NCBI GenBank assembly: GCA_027627225.1
Contig: JAPFQT010000420.1
Span: 62,001 to 126,000 of the forward strand
Length of the DNA: 64,000 nucleotides
Direction: 5' to 3'
Source of the DNA: Congeria kusceri
Lineage: Eukaryota; Mollusca; Bivalvia; Myida; Dreissenidae
Position 1 is the first letter of the stretch, and every line of letters starts with the position of its first letter. Of this stretch, positions 1 to 10,227 are shown piece after piece. The notes beneath the pieces were generated by a model. That model saw only the letters and a program-made list of their open reading frames with translations. It was not told the DNA's origin and made no database searches. A program made the translations under genes and the position numbers.

Positions 1-840
1 AAACCAGGTCAAAGGTCAAGGTCACTCTTAGAAGTTAAAGGTTCTTAGTCACACTGTTTGGCTGGGCTATAGCTTGGCCATGCGTGGAGAGATTTTAAAT
101 TACTTTTCACAAATGTTTGCATCAGAGAGATGGTGTGTTGCACATGAATCAGGTCCGTAGGTTAAAGGTCAATGTCACTCTTAGAGGTCAAGGTCAAAAT
201 TAGCACTTCGCTTGTCCAGGCGTTAACTTTGCCAAAGATTAAGAGATTTTCAAATTACCTAATACATTTGTTTGCCTCAATTAGAAGGCATGTCACGCGC
301 ATAAAGCAGGTCTGTAAGTCAAAGTTCAAGGTCACTTTCAGAGGTCAAATGTCAAAATTGGCACTCTACCTGCCAGGGCTATATCTTTGCCAAAGATTGA
401 GGGATTTAAAAATTAAATGGAAAAATAGTTGCCTCAATTAGACTGCATCTCACACGAATGAATCAGGTCAGTAAGTCCAAGGTCAATGTCACATTCAGAG
501 GTCAAAGGTCAATATTGGCTTTTGCCATGGATGGAGGGATTTGAAAAGTACCTTTGCACAAATGTTAACCTCAATGAGACGGTTTTACACACACATGAAC
601 GGAAGCTCAGTAGGTCAAAGGTCAAGGTCACAGCGAAAGTTTGAAGATAAAAATTTGGATTTTTCAATGACTTGGCACAAATGTCTGCCTCAGTGCGACG
701 GCGTGGTGCTTTTAACTTGTCAAGCAGTGTCAAAGCAGCATCATAGAGCATCTGTCTGCTTTACCGATATTCTTGTCAGTATTTGTACACTATACAGTTT
801 ACATTCCTTATTTGTACAGTTACCATTTAAACCAAATGTT
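1..840. repeat. Degenerate ~150-bp tandem repeat rich in AGGTCA
   Basis: About five diverged units of roughly 140-158 bp lie head to tail. The phrase 'ggtcaaggtcac' or a close variant recurs near 18, 169, 322, 480 and 619, followed each time by a 'gccaaagattgagggat'-like segment and a 'caaatgttngcctcaat' segment. Several units hold two or three adjacent AGGTCA hexamers. The short frames that cross the block follow no unit boundary and are not taken as genes. Confidence 0.85.
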
Positions 841-929
841 ATTTAAAAGACTAAAAGACAATCATTAGAATACAACTTTTATCTTATATATTTTGTCAAC
901 AAATTGTTATTCTGCATCTCTAGGTTGAG

Positions 930-1033
930 TTTTTGCCGACCTCGAAGCAGCTGATGACAGTCATGGGCAGTATCGGTATCTGACCAACTCCTTCTTAGAC
1001 ATTCCCTGGCTGACACAGAAATCAACACCTGAG
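930..1033 (+). CDS. Penultimate coding exon of an unidentified gene
   Basis: The only frame that stays open and continues into the next exon reads FADLEAADDSHGQYRYL and onward to IPWLTQKSTPE. The acceptor AG is taken at 928-929, because the alternative AG at 922-923 would place an in-frame TGA (926-928) in the exon. The exon ends in GAG followed by the donor GTATGA at 1034, so it ends in phase 0. Base composition is clearly richer in GC than the flanks. Earlier exons lie outside the window. I do not recognise the protein; the segment is mixed polar and hydrophobic with no catalytic motif. Exon status rests on splice sites, open frame and the phase match to 3241. Confidence 0.68.
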
Positions 1034-3240
1034 GTATGAAGTGTCATTTTCAGTCTGTCATTATTATTTGGCCAATGTAAATTTGTATTAGTATAGAAAC
1101 AAATAGAAACAGACAATGATTTCCACTAAGTGTGTAACAATATGCACACCTATATACCGGTATGTATCATGATACATGGTTTTTCATGTAATCAGTAACT
1201 AAATATATCGTACCAAAAATAATAATGCACCAATAATCTAATGTACTATTGACAAGAATCAACAGTTACCAGTTTGGTCGAGTACAATGTGCAGAATGCA
1301 ATGCAGAGATATTTTGTTTTGTATGGAAACCCGACATTTGTACTTGTATTTACTGACTTATTTATTTTTAGCTTGACTATTCACCGAATAGTCTGAGCTT
1401 TTCTTCTAATCTGCTCCATCGACGTCAGCATTGCCATCATGCTCTGGTTATGGTTTGCATGCGACAAGTACATATCTCTGTAAATACTACAGATATTCAC
1501 ACATGTCTTTGCGGTCAATATGTAAGGTCACTGACCAAGGCCCATAACTCTGACCTGCAATTAAGCAGAATTATGCCCCTTTTTGTACTTAAAAGGTTAA
1601 AATTTGCATCCAACAAATACATATCTCTATAGATATTAAATTACAACTTCACACATGTTTTCATGGTCATTATGCAAGGTCACTCGCTAGGCCCATAACT
1701 GTCACCAGCATTTTTGTAAAAGTATGCCCCTTTTTGTAATAAAAAAATTCAGGTTAATATTTGCATGCAACAGGTTAAATATCTCGGTAACTACTGCAGA
1801 TATTCAATTGAAACTTCACACATGTCTTCAGTGTCGTTATGTAATGTCGCTGATCTAGGTACATAACTCTGAGACAGCTCTTGTTACCTATGGCTACACG
1901 GTACCATATCACATAGTAATGGATTGAAAGGTGAACCAAACCCTAAGAATCATATACTGATATATCATAACAATGTTTACTGCTACTTCCTTTAATTTAG
2001 ACTATTTCTAGCTCAACTGTTGAAAGAATAGATGAGTTTTCCACTTGCCCCGGTGTTGGTGTCAGCATCTCAACTTTGGTAAGTTTTGATTAAAAAGTCT
2101 CAATGACTTTAATACTTCATAAGACATTCACTTGAAACTTAGTATATATCATTATCATCAATGCCAGAATCAAATGCAACAATTCCCAGTACTCAGTTTT
2201 GTGTGTTGACGTATTTATGTCCCCTTTAAGTTACATTTTTACATTAAAGTTCACATATCATTAAAATCATTATAACTTCAAAACTACTCCAGGTATTTAC
2301 TTGAAACATTTTCATAATTTTCAACATCAGGTGCGACAATTCCCACAACTTGGTTTGTTATTTTGACAGAGTTATGCCCTCTTTTAACATGGATTTTCAG
2401 ATTTGAGGTTCAGAAGTCTTTTAAGTTCAAAACAAACAAACAAAGTTTTCCCTTGAAACTTGGAAATATCAAAATGTCATCAACTTCAGCATCCAGTGCA
2501 ATAGTTACCATAACTCAGCTTTGTATTGTGACAGATTTATGTCCAATCCACCAAATAAGGCACCAACTGAAATACTTCAAATAGTTGAGCATGCTATCCT
2601 TTGACAGCTCTTGTTCTCTTTTAGCTCACCGGAGTTTTAAATGCTCAGTAAGCTATTGATATATGTTCATATTGAATTTTTGTTGTGTTAAGTTCTGTCA
2701 TTTATTTAACTCATGTAGTTTCAATCTCTGTTTCAGTACACAAAAATATGTAAAACAAGTCAATTAATTGTTTATTAACTGAAACAGGTCCTTGACTGTG
2801 CCCCTATCAGCACGTTAAGGAGCCTCTGACTGCCTACCGTGTCCTGTTTTGTCTTTCAAGTAATAATTCATTAAAGATAAAAATTCAAATGTGTTAAAGC
2901 ATTAGTTTTCTGTTGTCCAATCATATGGAAATTTGCAAATGAAATCGGAATAAAAATTCCAAGACACAACTGTTTCTGCTAAATTGCGATACAAAGTATT
3001 TGTTGTTTTTTGCCATTTTGTGTGAATATAGGTTCTTTTTGGCCATTTTTAATGTTATTTCAGCTGAAAGCAAAATCAAAAAAAAAGTGCAGTATTTTGT
3101 TCATGATAAATCATGTTGTTGTTTTATTTACACTTGAACCCCTATTTACCCTTGATACAAAGTTTTGAAACGTGACTCTCGTCTAAAAACACAAATTGTT
3201 GTTCTTCCATCTTCAGTGTGTTTATGTTTCTGTTTTACAG
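1034..3240 (+). other. Intron of the + strand gene, repeat-filled
   Basis: The intron begins GTATGA and ends in a pyrimidine-rich tract followed by CAG at 3238-3240. Roughly 1365-1900 is a degenerate dispersed repeat with 'gactattcaccgaatagtc' at its left end and two or three internal copies of 'cccataactctgac' and 'tatgccccttttt'. A second related block spans about 2010-2610. No further exon was found inside it. Confidence 0.6.
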
Positions 3241-3297
3241 GCCCTATACCGTGCAGCGTTGATCCAGTCGAGGCAAGCTGGTCACAGTGGGTCATGA
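3241..3297 (+). CDS. Terminal coding exon of the same unidentified gene
   Basis: After the acceptor 'tgttttacag' the frame continues in phase 0 as ALYRAALIQSRQAGHSGS and then TGA at 3295-3297. Joined to the previous exon, this gives a C-terminus with a short helix-like stretch followed by a small-residue tail. A longer frame that runs through this site from an upstream ATG (3165-3407) crosses the intron-exon boundary and is treated as a shadow. The gene's identity and function are unknown; it converges with the - strand gene at 7352-9101. Confidence 0.68.
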   Translation, partial: ALYRAALIQSRQAGHSGS

Positions 3298-3625
3298 ATT
3301 ACTGCAATGTCTTTGAGAAGGCCAAAGAGCTCAATTCATTCATATTATCTACTAACTGTAATGTGTTCTGGTACAAATCGTACATTATTAATTGTGATTC
3401 ACATTAAACTTTAAATTAATAGACAATTATATCCGCTTACTTCTTTAAAGCAATCATATTTTATGTTTCATGTGAACATTTCTTTGGGAACATTCATCAA
3501 AACTGTATTGAAGTGTTTTTCTTATCTGACTGATTACTTGAAACTTGTTGGTAATTGTAAAATTGTGACTTTCATAAAATTATTTTACTTGTTTGAATGT
3601 TTGTGTTGCATGCATTTTTTCATTT

Positions 3626-3631
3626 AATAAA
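3626..3631 (+). terminator. Polyadenylation signal of the + strand gene
   Basis: AATAAA lies about 330 bases after the TGA at 3295-3297 and is followed within 20-30 bases by a TG-rich stretch ('tgtttgtaagatgtctgc'). This is the expected layout for a metazoan 3' end and supports the exon calls upstream. Confidence 0.65.
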
Positions 3632-3659
3632 ACATGTTTGTAAGATGTCTGCCACTGTT

Positions 3660-4862
3660 TGTTATTTAAGTTCTTTGTATTATTGATACTATGTAGTACC
3701 ATACATGTTATCTTACGTTGACAAAATATTTAGATTTAGGTGTGCCCGTCTGCCTGTCCATATTCATGATCATATTTTTAAATGTCATTTAACATAGAAA
3801 AACTGAAGCATTTGGGGTAAAAAACTGGAATGTTATGTAAGTGATTATATGTTTTTAAATATTAATATACGAAAAGTACAGAAGTATTTCTCTTACTCAT
3901 ATTTTTCACATTGCAGAGCTTTATAATTTATAATATTAACTTCAAATGATGATTATTCATTAATTACACAATATTCTAAATATATTTCTGTGACAAATTT
4001 TAGTTTTTGAATCTTTTGAGCAAATCACCACTGATGATATGTTGTTTTCTTCTTTGAATATTATTATGGTTATTTACTCTCGGCCAAAAAATAAACCTGA
4101 CAGTTTATCAATTTTCGGAAAGCGGATCTTGATACAGTAAACAATGATTGCTTTTTAAAATACAATGTTTTCAACATACATGTGTACATTTTCATATTTC
4201 CCATACATAAATTATTATTTATGACATAGTGGTTGCAATACAATCCACTAACAAAAAGAGAACAAATTATAAAGCGTCCGGTTTCGTTTTTGGTTTAAGT
4301 GTATAGATTTTGTCTCATTATACATGTGTGCATTACTAATGTTTTCATTTATTTGAGCGTATGTAGTCAATGGAATGCTTTTGTTACTGTTCAGTATATA
4401 GTTAAGCTCCATGAACAGAACATTCATTGTGAGCTATTGGAATACAAGACCTTTCTTGCGTCATCAGTCGTCTTAACCTTGTGTGCACAACTGATAACTT
4501 CAACTGAAATTTTTAAACCAATGGCCAGTAACAAAGAGTTGCTTCATTTTTGAAAAAAAAAGACTTTCACAGACTGTGCAAGATCCATTGACAGCAATAA
4601 CAAGCAATTTCATTTAATAATTCAAGTCATATGCATCAGTAGGATTTCATCCTCTCCCGAAGGTGGAGGGATATAGTTTAGGTGTGTCTGTCTCTCTGTC
4701 AGGAGTCATTTATTAACCAAGGGAAAATATTGGGAAAGTTCTTCAACATTAAATTTGATGCTTTAATAATCTAAGAATGTTGACAATATTTTCATTGAAA
4801 ACAGATTTGGTTGCTTTAATGTAAATCATCTAATTTTGCCTATTGGGATTTATTACTTACTC
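3660..4862. other. Intergenic, no gene seen
   Basis: AT-rich sequence without splice-bounded open frames. A short frame at 4299-4553 has no coding-like composition and no flanking splice or transcript signals. Confidence 0.5.
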
Positions 4863-5146
4863 AGGCCAAAAGAATAAATTGTGTGTTTTGGGCAGCGGTT
4901 TCAAAAAAGGTAGGTCGGGATTAAGTTTGTTGGACATATTTGGATTCATGGGAAACGATCATCGCTTAAATCTTTAGGGACGGGGATTTACGCTGGAATC
5001 ATGGAAAACAATCGTCGCTTAAAACTTTAGGGTCAGGGTGTTTACGCTGGATTCATGGAAAACAATCGTCACTAAAAACTTTAGGGTCGGTGGTTTACGC
5101 TAGCTAGACTCGGGTTGCCCCAAACACACAATTATTTTTTTGGCCT
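4863..5146. mobile_element. MITE-like element with ~30-bp inverted ends
   Basis: The left end starts AGGCCAAAAGAATAAATTG and the right end, read on the other strand, starts AGGCCAAAAAAATAATTG. Both continue with 'tgtgttt' and a GGGCA or GGGGCA segment. Between them are about three tandem 54-bp units (4945-5101) containing 'ctttagggtcgg' and 'tttacgctgga'. No coding capacity is visible. A half-element with the same end lies near 20700-20780 in the opposite orientation. Confidence 0.72.
4945..5101. repeat. 54-bp tandem repeat, ~3 copies
   Basis: Three units of about 54 bp each start near 'ttcatgg' and end 'tttacgctgga'. They differ by a few substitutions and form the core of the surrounding MITE. 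Confidence 0.85.
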
Positions 5147-5726
5147 CACCATAAAACATGACTTTTGCCTGTATTCATAGGTTATGTTTTGAAAGATAAC
5201 TGTTGTATTGCCTAAATTAATTGGTGAGTGATGGTATTACAAAATCTTCATCTTATTTTGACAATGATACGATAAAACAAATAAATTTTGTTATCTCGAA
5301 GACGACACTGAGATTTAAACTGATGGGTTTATTAGACCATATTCACAGTACAATTTTAAGCTGTAACAAGTACTCTTTTTAATTGGGTCAATAGAAAACA
5401 GAAATTTAAACAACATTTCACGTCTTCCATTTAAATCCTGCCCCACGCCTTGGCTTGCTTTGTTGATCAATAACTGCTGCAACTCAGGCGACGATACATC
5501 TCAGTGATTGACTTCTGGAAATATATAATAAATATATAATGGTTAGCATATAATTTAGGTCACGGAAAAAAATATGTGGTTCAGGTTCCACTGCTTATAT
5601 TTTTTTAGATCGTCATATTATGATAATCTTTGAGAAATTTTATACCAAAAATTTTTTTTCGCTTCAAACATTCTTAAGGATGAGGTGAAGCAAGTAGGGT
5701 CTGTCGTGAAACCTGAACCACTGATT

Positions 5727-6440
5727 GTTTTCCTTGGCCTAAACATTGTTTAAAGTATTTGTCATCAATTTTATATAAAAAAATCAGAAGATAAAAAAAA
5801 AAATTAAAAAGACTCCTGGTGGTTGTTTTTATTTGCACAAAAAATACGTGGCGGTAGGGACAATGATAAAATGTTTTTATTTTGTACTAAAAAGTATATA
5901 TTTAACTAACCCTATTAGGGGGGATAGAACCTCCACTTTCCCTTGGAAAGTGGTGGTTCTGCCCCCCCCCCCTTCCCTCACAGTTGTTGTTTAAAACTCC
6001 CCTTGGTCGGAGCAGTATTTGAACCCACACACCAAGCCTCTCACGACCACTGCTCTACCAACTGAGGCTTCTGCTAGTACCTGTTCGAAACATTTATCCT
6101 TTCAATAAAACATAACAGTAAATAAAATCACATGACCTGGACTATGGTCATGTGACCAAGTCCAAGTCATGTGATTGCTATATTTAGCACTCGTTCTATC
6201 CATATAATCCCTTTTCAATACCAATGAAACCACAAGTCTGAGTGGTACAGTGGAAAGAGTGGAGTACGGAGCTGTGGGACTGGAGTTCAAATACCGGTAT
6301 AAACCTTCAATACTTTCCATACTTATTTCGATGTATAAAAATGTTGTTCATATGAAAAAATAAATGTATGCAATAAAATGTTGATAAAAATGCATTACAT
6401 TATATAATTCTGCATGTACAACATTAATTTGAAAAAAACA
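5727..6440. repeat. Tandem duplication, copy 1 of a ~714-bp unit
   Basis: The unit runs from 'gttttccttggcctaaac' to 'aatttgaaaaaaac'. It contains a hairpin of about 16 bp (agaacctccactttcc / mirror, around 5927-5961), a C11 run, a tRNA-like segment on the - strand and a second SINE-like segment near 6235-6297. It matches copy 2 almost base for base. The differences I see are C-run length (11 against 9) and one substitution near 6076, plus small A-run changes at the end. Confidence 0.93.
6006..6072 (-). mobile_element. tRNA-derived SINE head (copy 1)
   Basis: On the - strand the segment reads a near-canonical A box (CTCAGTTGGTAGAGC) and, about 30 bases later, a B-box-like GGGTTCAAATACT. This is the order and spacing of a tRNA internal promoter. 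The acceptor and T stems do not pair well, so this is a tRNA-derived SINE head or tRNA pseudogene, not a functional tRNA. Confidence 0.65.
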
Positions 6441-7153
6441 GTTTTCCTTGGCCTAAACATTGTTTAAAGTATTTGTCATCAATTTTATATAAAAAAATCA
6501 GAAGATAAAAAAAAAAATTAAAAAGACTCCTGGTGGTTGTTTTTATTTGCACAAAAAATACGTGGCGGTAGGGACAATGATAAAATGTTTTTATTTTGTA
6601 CTAAAAAGTATATATTTAACTAACCCTATTAGGGGGGATAGAACCTCCACTTTCCCTTGGAAAGTGGTGGTTCTGCCCCCCCCCTTCCCTCACAGTTGTT
6701 GTTTAAAACTCCCCTTGGTCGGAGCAGTATTTGAACCCACACACCAAGCCTCTCACGACCACTGCTCTACCAACTGAGGCTTCTGCTAGTAACTGTTCGA
6801 AACATTTATCCTTTCAATAAAACATAACAGTAAATAAAATCACATGACCTGGACTATGGTCATGTGACCAAGTCCAAGTCATGTGATTGCTATATTTAGC
6901 ACTCGTTCTATCCATATAATCCCTTTTCAATACCAATGAAACCACAAGTCTGAGTGGTACAGTGGAAAGAGTGGAGTACGGAGCTGTGGGACTGGAGTTC
7001 AAATACCGGTATAAACCTTCAATACTTTCCATACTTATTTCGATGTATAAAAATGTTGTTCATATGAAAAAATAAATGTATGCAATAAAATGTTGATAAA
7101 AATGCATTACATTATATAATTCTGCATGTACAACATTAATTTGAAAAAAAAAG
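6441..7153. repeat. Tandem duplication, copy 2
   Basis: Direct head-to-tail copy of 5727-6440 with no spacer. The near identity implies a recent duplication. The 72-residue frame present in both copies (6102-6320 and 6814-7032, - strand) is fully inside the repeat and crosses SINE-like sequence, so it is not called a gene. Confidence 0.93.
6718..6784 (-). mobile_element. tRNA-derived SINE head (copy 2)
   Basis: Identical tRNA-like segment in the second copy of the 714-bp duplication, with the same A and B boxes and the same unpaired stems. Confidence 0.65.
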
Positions 7154-7351
7154 TTAAGTAAGACAAAATTTGTGTGTATCTAATAAAAAAAATAATATGT
7201 TTTCAATGTTCTATTTGAAGGTTCTAACTTATTTCAACTAAAAGTTTTGTTACAAAGAAAATACCCCGGTATTGCGCAAAACATCCAAATAATTGGCCAT
7301 TGAAAGTTTTCAAAACGTTTACCTCCAGTTATGGCAGAACATTGTTGGCTG

Positions 7352-7458
7352 CTACCACGTTTTGCTGCAAAGTCTGTGCATGGTTTCGGCATTGTTTAGG
7401 AATACTTCGTTGTCAGGATCGGGTTCGTTGCTGTCCCTCACTGTGGAAGGGCTGCTGT
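7352..7458 (-). CDS. Exon 4 (terminal) of a predicted 77-aa protein gene
   Basis: On the - strand, the acceptor 'tgttgttgcag' is followed by a frame reading SSPSTVRDSNEPDPDNEVFL, then NNAETMHRLCSKTW and TAG (7352-7354). The exon begins with two bases completing a codon (G|AC, Asp), which matches the phase-1 end of the 34-base exon at 8212-8245. The peptide is acidic and polar with no recognisable catalytic motif, and could be a regulatory tail. Long + strand frames over the same bases (7293-7481, 7300-7566) are antisense shadows. Confidence 0.58.
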
Positions 7459-7674
7459 CTGCAACAACAAAAACAACATAATAAAAATGTACTTTCAACA
7501 CTGCAGGTTATAGTGCATTATTATTATAAATTATATTTAAAGTTATTATCATGTTTTATACAGTAAACTTCGCTTGGAACAATATTGAGCAGACCATAGA
7601 ATTTATATCCCTATATCAGAATATCTTCACATACAAAATAAGGCAACCAACCACATGGACATATCACAATACAG

Positions 7675-7935
7675 GCGAGAGACGCAACACCAATCATATT
7701 ACAGAAGACACATTAGCTGTATAATGGGGGATAATGTGAGATACAGGAGATGCCCCATTTCAGAGGCGACTTGGGTCTTTTAGTGCCCAGTGAGAAGCAC
7801 CTAGTACACTGCACCTCAGTTTAATGTCTATTGTCAAAGACTCTGTTAGTAGGTTAGGGTGAAGCGTGGTCTCGAACCTGAGAATCCTGGGTTGTGAAGC
7901 CATATTTTACCACTAGACAACGGATGAGCTACTCC
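7675..7935 (-). mobile_element. tRNA-derived SINE, - strand
   Basis: The tRNA-like head (about 7869-7930) reads on the - strand GTTGTCTAGTGG (A box) and CAGGTTCGAGACC (B box). The body that follows contains 'ctaacctactaacag'-like and 'gcagtgtactaggtgc' segments. The same body, in the opposite orientation, occurs at 60848-61085, so the two define one family. It sits in intron 3 of the 77-aa gene. Confidence 0.75.
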
Positions 7936-8211
7936 AAGCATGTGTATGAGTACATTGTATATAACGTTTCAATTATAATTATGAATGCTCGTGATGTCAC
8001 TAAATACTGCCATAAGCAAGAAATGGTCTTTCTATTGATATTGAACTTAGTCCAGTTTTAACAAGGCAGTTATAGGGACACTGACCAATATCAAATGAAA
8101 TATATAGGGATCGTTTCTCGGACCTTGGAATCAGTGTCTTTATATGCATATATCATTACAAGCCATATCGTTACAAGTGGAGTTTCGATGATTCACTGTA
8201 AATTTCTCCAC

Positions 8212-8245
8212 CAAAATCATCATCAAAAGAGCCTGGAATCATTAG
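8212..8245 (-). CDS. Exon 3 (34 bp) of the predicted 77-aa protein gene
   Basis: After the acceptor 'gctgttacag' the frame reads LMIPGSFDDDF and one extra G. It enters in phase 0, as left by exon 2, and leaves in phase 1, as needed by exon 4. The donor (GTGGAG) is weak, which makes this the least certain of the four exons. It adds an acidic DDDF cluster. Confidence 0.45.
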
Positions 8246-8893
8246 CTGTAACAGCATTATAAGGATTATAAGCAGTAACAGCAGTCATTTTAGTAGTTGT
8301 AGCATGAATAACATGTATAGCTAAGACAACCTGGCCTGACACTCGTGAATTCTTATCAGCATTATTTCATAAATTTATACTCTGTTTACGATTCCAGTAG
8401 TAAAATTATGTAAAGATTCTCATGGTGATGGTTTTCTAATATATTTATTCAAAAAGTTCAGGTTAATTTTGCAGAGCTATAATACTGAGAATAGTTGTGG
8501 TAAAAGGAATAGTACAAGTCGAAATGGTACAAAAGAGTGGCAGTATGATAATTTATATTCTTTTAAAGTTGATTTAGCACAAGATAAACTATTAGACACA
8601 CTATCGTTTTTAGTGTATTTTGTATGTTGTCCTTAAATGACCAATTGCTGATGCTTTTATTCATATTAATCTCTAAAACTGGCTGTTTTTCGGTGAAAAC
8701 AAAACGCTCGCGCAAAATCTAATTTAAGTCTGATTATGGGTGGTGAGGGGTCAGAACCCTGTTTCTTGTAAATTAATAACATTCGGGGTTAAGTGTTATG
8801 ATTAGCAGATTTCTTATTCTTTGTATTAGGTAGCTCCTCATTAGCAATTAAGAAGTCAGCAGTGAAAACAGCAACAATAGGAACAACACCCAC

Positions 8894-8964
8894 CTGGTAG
8901 GTCATGGACATGCTGTTGGAACTGTCGGATCTGAATTTTTCGGGTGCATCAGCATGTTCTGTTG
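8894..8964 (-). CDS. Exon 2 (71 bp) of the predicted 77-aa protein gene
   Basis: The acceptor 'tattttattttcag' is strong and the donor is CAG|GTGGGT. The only open frame reads TEHADAPEKFRSDSSNSM and SMTYQ. Its first two bases complete an Ala codon begun by the G at the end of exon 1. Intron 1 is only 115 bp. The Ser-rich stretch could be phosphorylated, but this is inference. Confidence 0.6.
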
Positions 8965-9079
8965 CTGAAAATAAAATAAAATATCAATTGAAATCAGTTT
9001 AACACCAGAGTTCTTATCAAATCAGTGTATGTGCAACTAAACCACAATAGAATAGCTCAAATTGTCAAAGAACTCTCAC

Positions 9080-9101
9080 CAGTTGCTTGTGAGGGCTTCA
9101 T
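9080..9101 (-). CDS. Exon 1 (start) of the predicted 77-aa protein gene
   Basis: ATG at 9101-9099 opens MKPSQAT plus one base, ending at a consensus donor ACTG|GTGAGAG. An in-frame TAA lies four codons before the ATG, and no good pyrimidine tract precedes it, so this ATG is preferred as the start. The alternative is an internal exon with a poor acceptor at 'ggtaaaaag', making the product a C-terminal fragment of a longer protein. The four exons total 7+1+23+11+1+34 residues. I do not recognise the product. Confidence 0.48.
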
Positions 9102-10000
9102 TCCTTTTTACCATTGAATTTTTAGAATTTTCTTCATGATTTTAATTCAATAATATCTGATGTTATATGCTTTAAATGAATATACACTTTTGTACACATA
9201 GCCATTTTAAATAATAATTTTCATCACTTGTTATTCACAAATTAAATCCTTTTAAACCAGATATTCTCTCTCACTTTGTCACTAGCTGCATCAAGTGAAA
9301 TAGTATGTGCATAAAATTGCAAATGGCTGCAGACACAGCCTTAAAATGATGCTTTAACCAAACTGCAGTAATAAATGCATCTAGCTTTACCTTTGAAACA
9401 TTCCCGATAGCACTCATTTACAAATAAAGTGTACTGAATAGGCCGCACTACACATTCAAGAAGTTGACATAGCACCTATGCACATTCCAATTACAAACAC
9501 CACCAAACGATACATCAAACAGACCGAACAGATACATGTATTCTCTACAAATGTATAAACATGCAAGATGTACTGAATGTAGATCTACTCGCCGTACGGC
9601 AAATAAAACAAGCCGTACCAATCCGGGCAAGCAGCAGCTACAGGCCTTGTCCGGCAGAAATGATTCTGAACTGGGGAAAATTATTTCACAGCCGATGTTC
9701 CACTTGAGACCATTTATTTGGCAGGAAATCACAGTTACTCAGCTGCTTAAGACCAGGACAGGTTCTGAAATTTAAGGGAAAAAATGTATTTTTTTATGTA
9801 TTGATAAGCAGAACTTGCACAAGGCTGACCAAGCCGACATGGACTGATAAAGCATGAGTTTCGGGCATCTCTCTAGAAAAGAAATGTCTTATTATCAACT
9901 GGTAATACACTGGGACCAATTTGCTAGTGAACGGCATCCAAGCGCAACTTACCCTTTGGTACACGCTAAGAATACATCACAAACTACCATATACTTGTAA
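9102..10000. other. Upstream of the 77-aa gene; no supported gene
   Basis: Mostly AT-rich. About 9575-9775 is more GC-rich and open on both strands (79 codons +, 94 codons -). It has no splice signals I trust and no recognisable motif; it could be an old TE fragment or 5' untranslated sequence. Confidence 0.4.
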
Positions 10001-10004
10001 GTTT

Positions 10005-10222
10005 GTTTGTTTGGTTTGTTTGTTTGGACTGTTCGCCGTTTTAACAGCGTTCAGTCATATCACAAAGGTCAGTTAACCTATTCACACTTTTCCTGGGCAA
10101 GCTAAGCTGATCTATTCGGTTTACCAGTATTAAGTGCACATACTTACACCAGTAACTGACAACTGCCCTACTTGAATCTGAGGTAGGGGGAGAATGGCCA
10201 TAGAAGCTATTTGTAAAACTGT
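10005..10222 (+). mobile_element. Dispersed SINE-like element, family copy 1
   Basis: Shares an ordered series of segments with 54790-54985: a GTTT-rich start, 'cagttaacctattcacac', 'tttcctgggcaagct', 'accagtattaagtgcacata' and 'gaggtagggggagaatg'. Both copies are in the same orientation and end near an A-rich or AT-rich stretch. No tRNA boxes were recognised. Confidence 0.75.
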
Positions 10223-10227
10223 TATGC

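Noticed and set aside
3165..3407. 80-codon + frame over the terminal exon
   Set aside because: Crosses the splice acceptor at 3240 and uses a different frame from the one that continues from 930-1033.
7293..7566. Two + strand frames of 62 and 88 codons
   Set aside because: Antisense to the terminal exon of the - strand gene; no splice or motif support.
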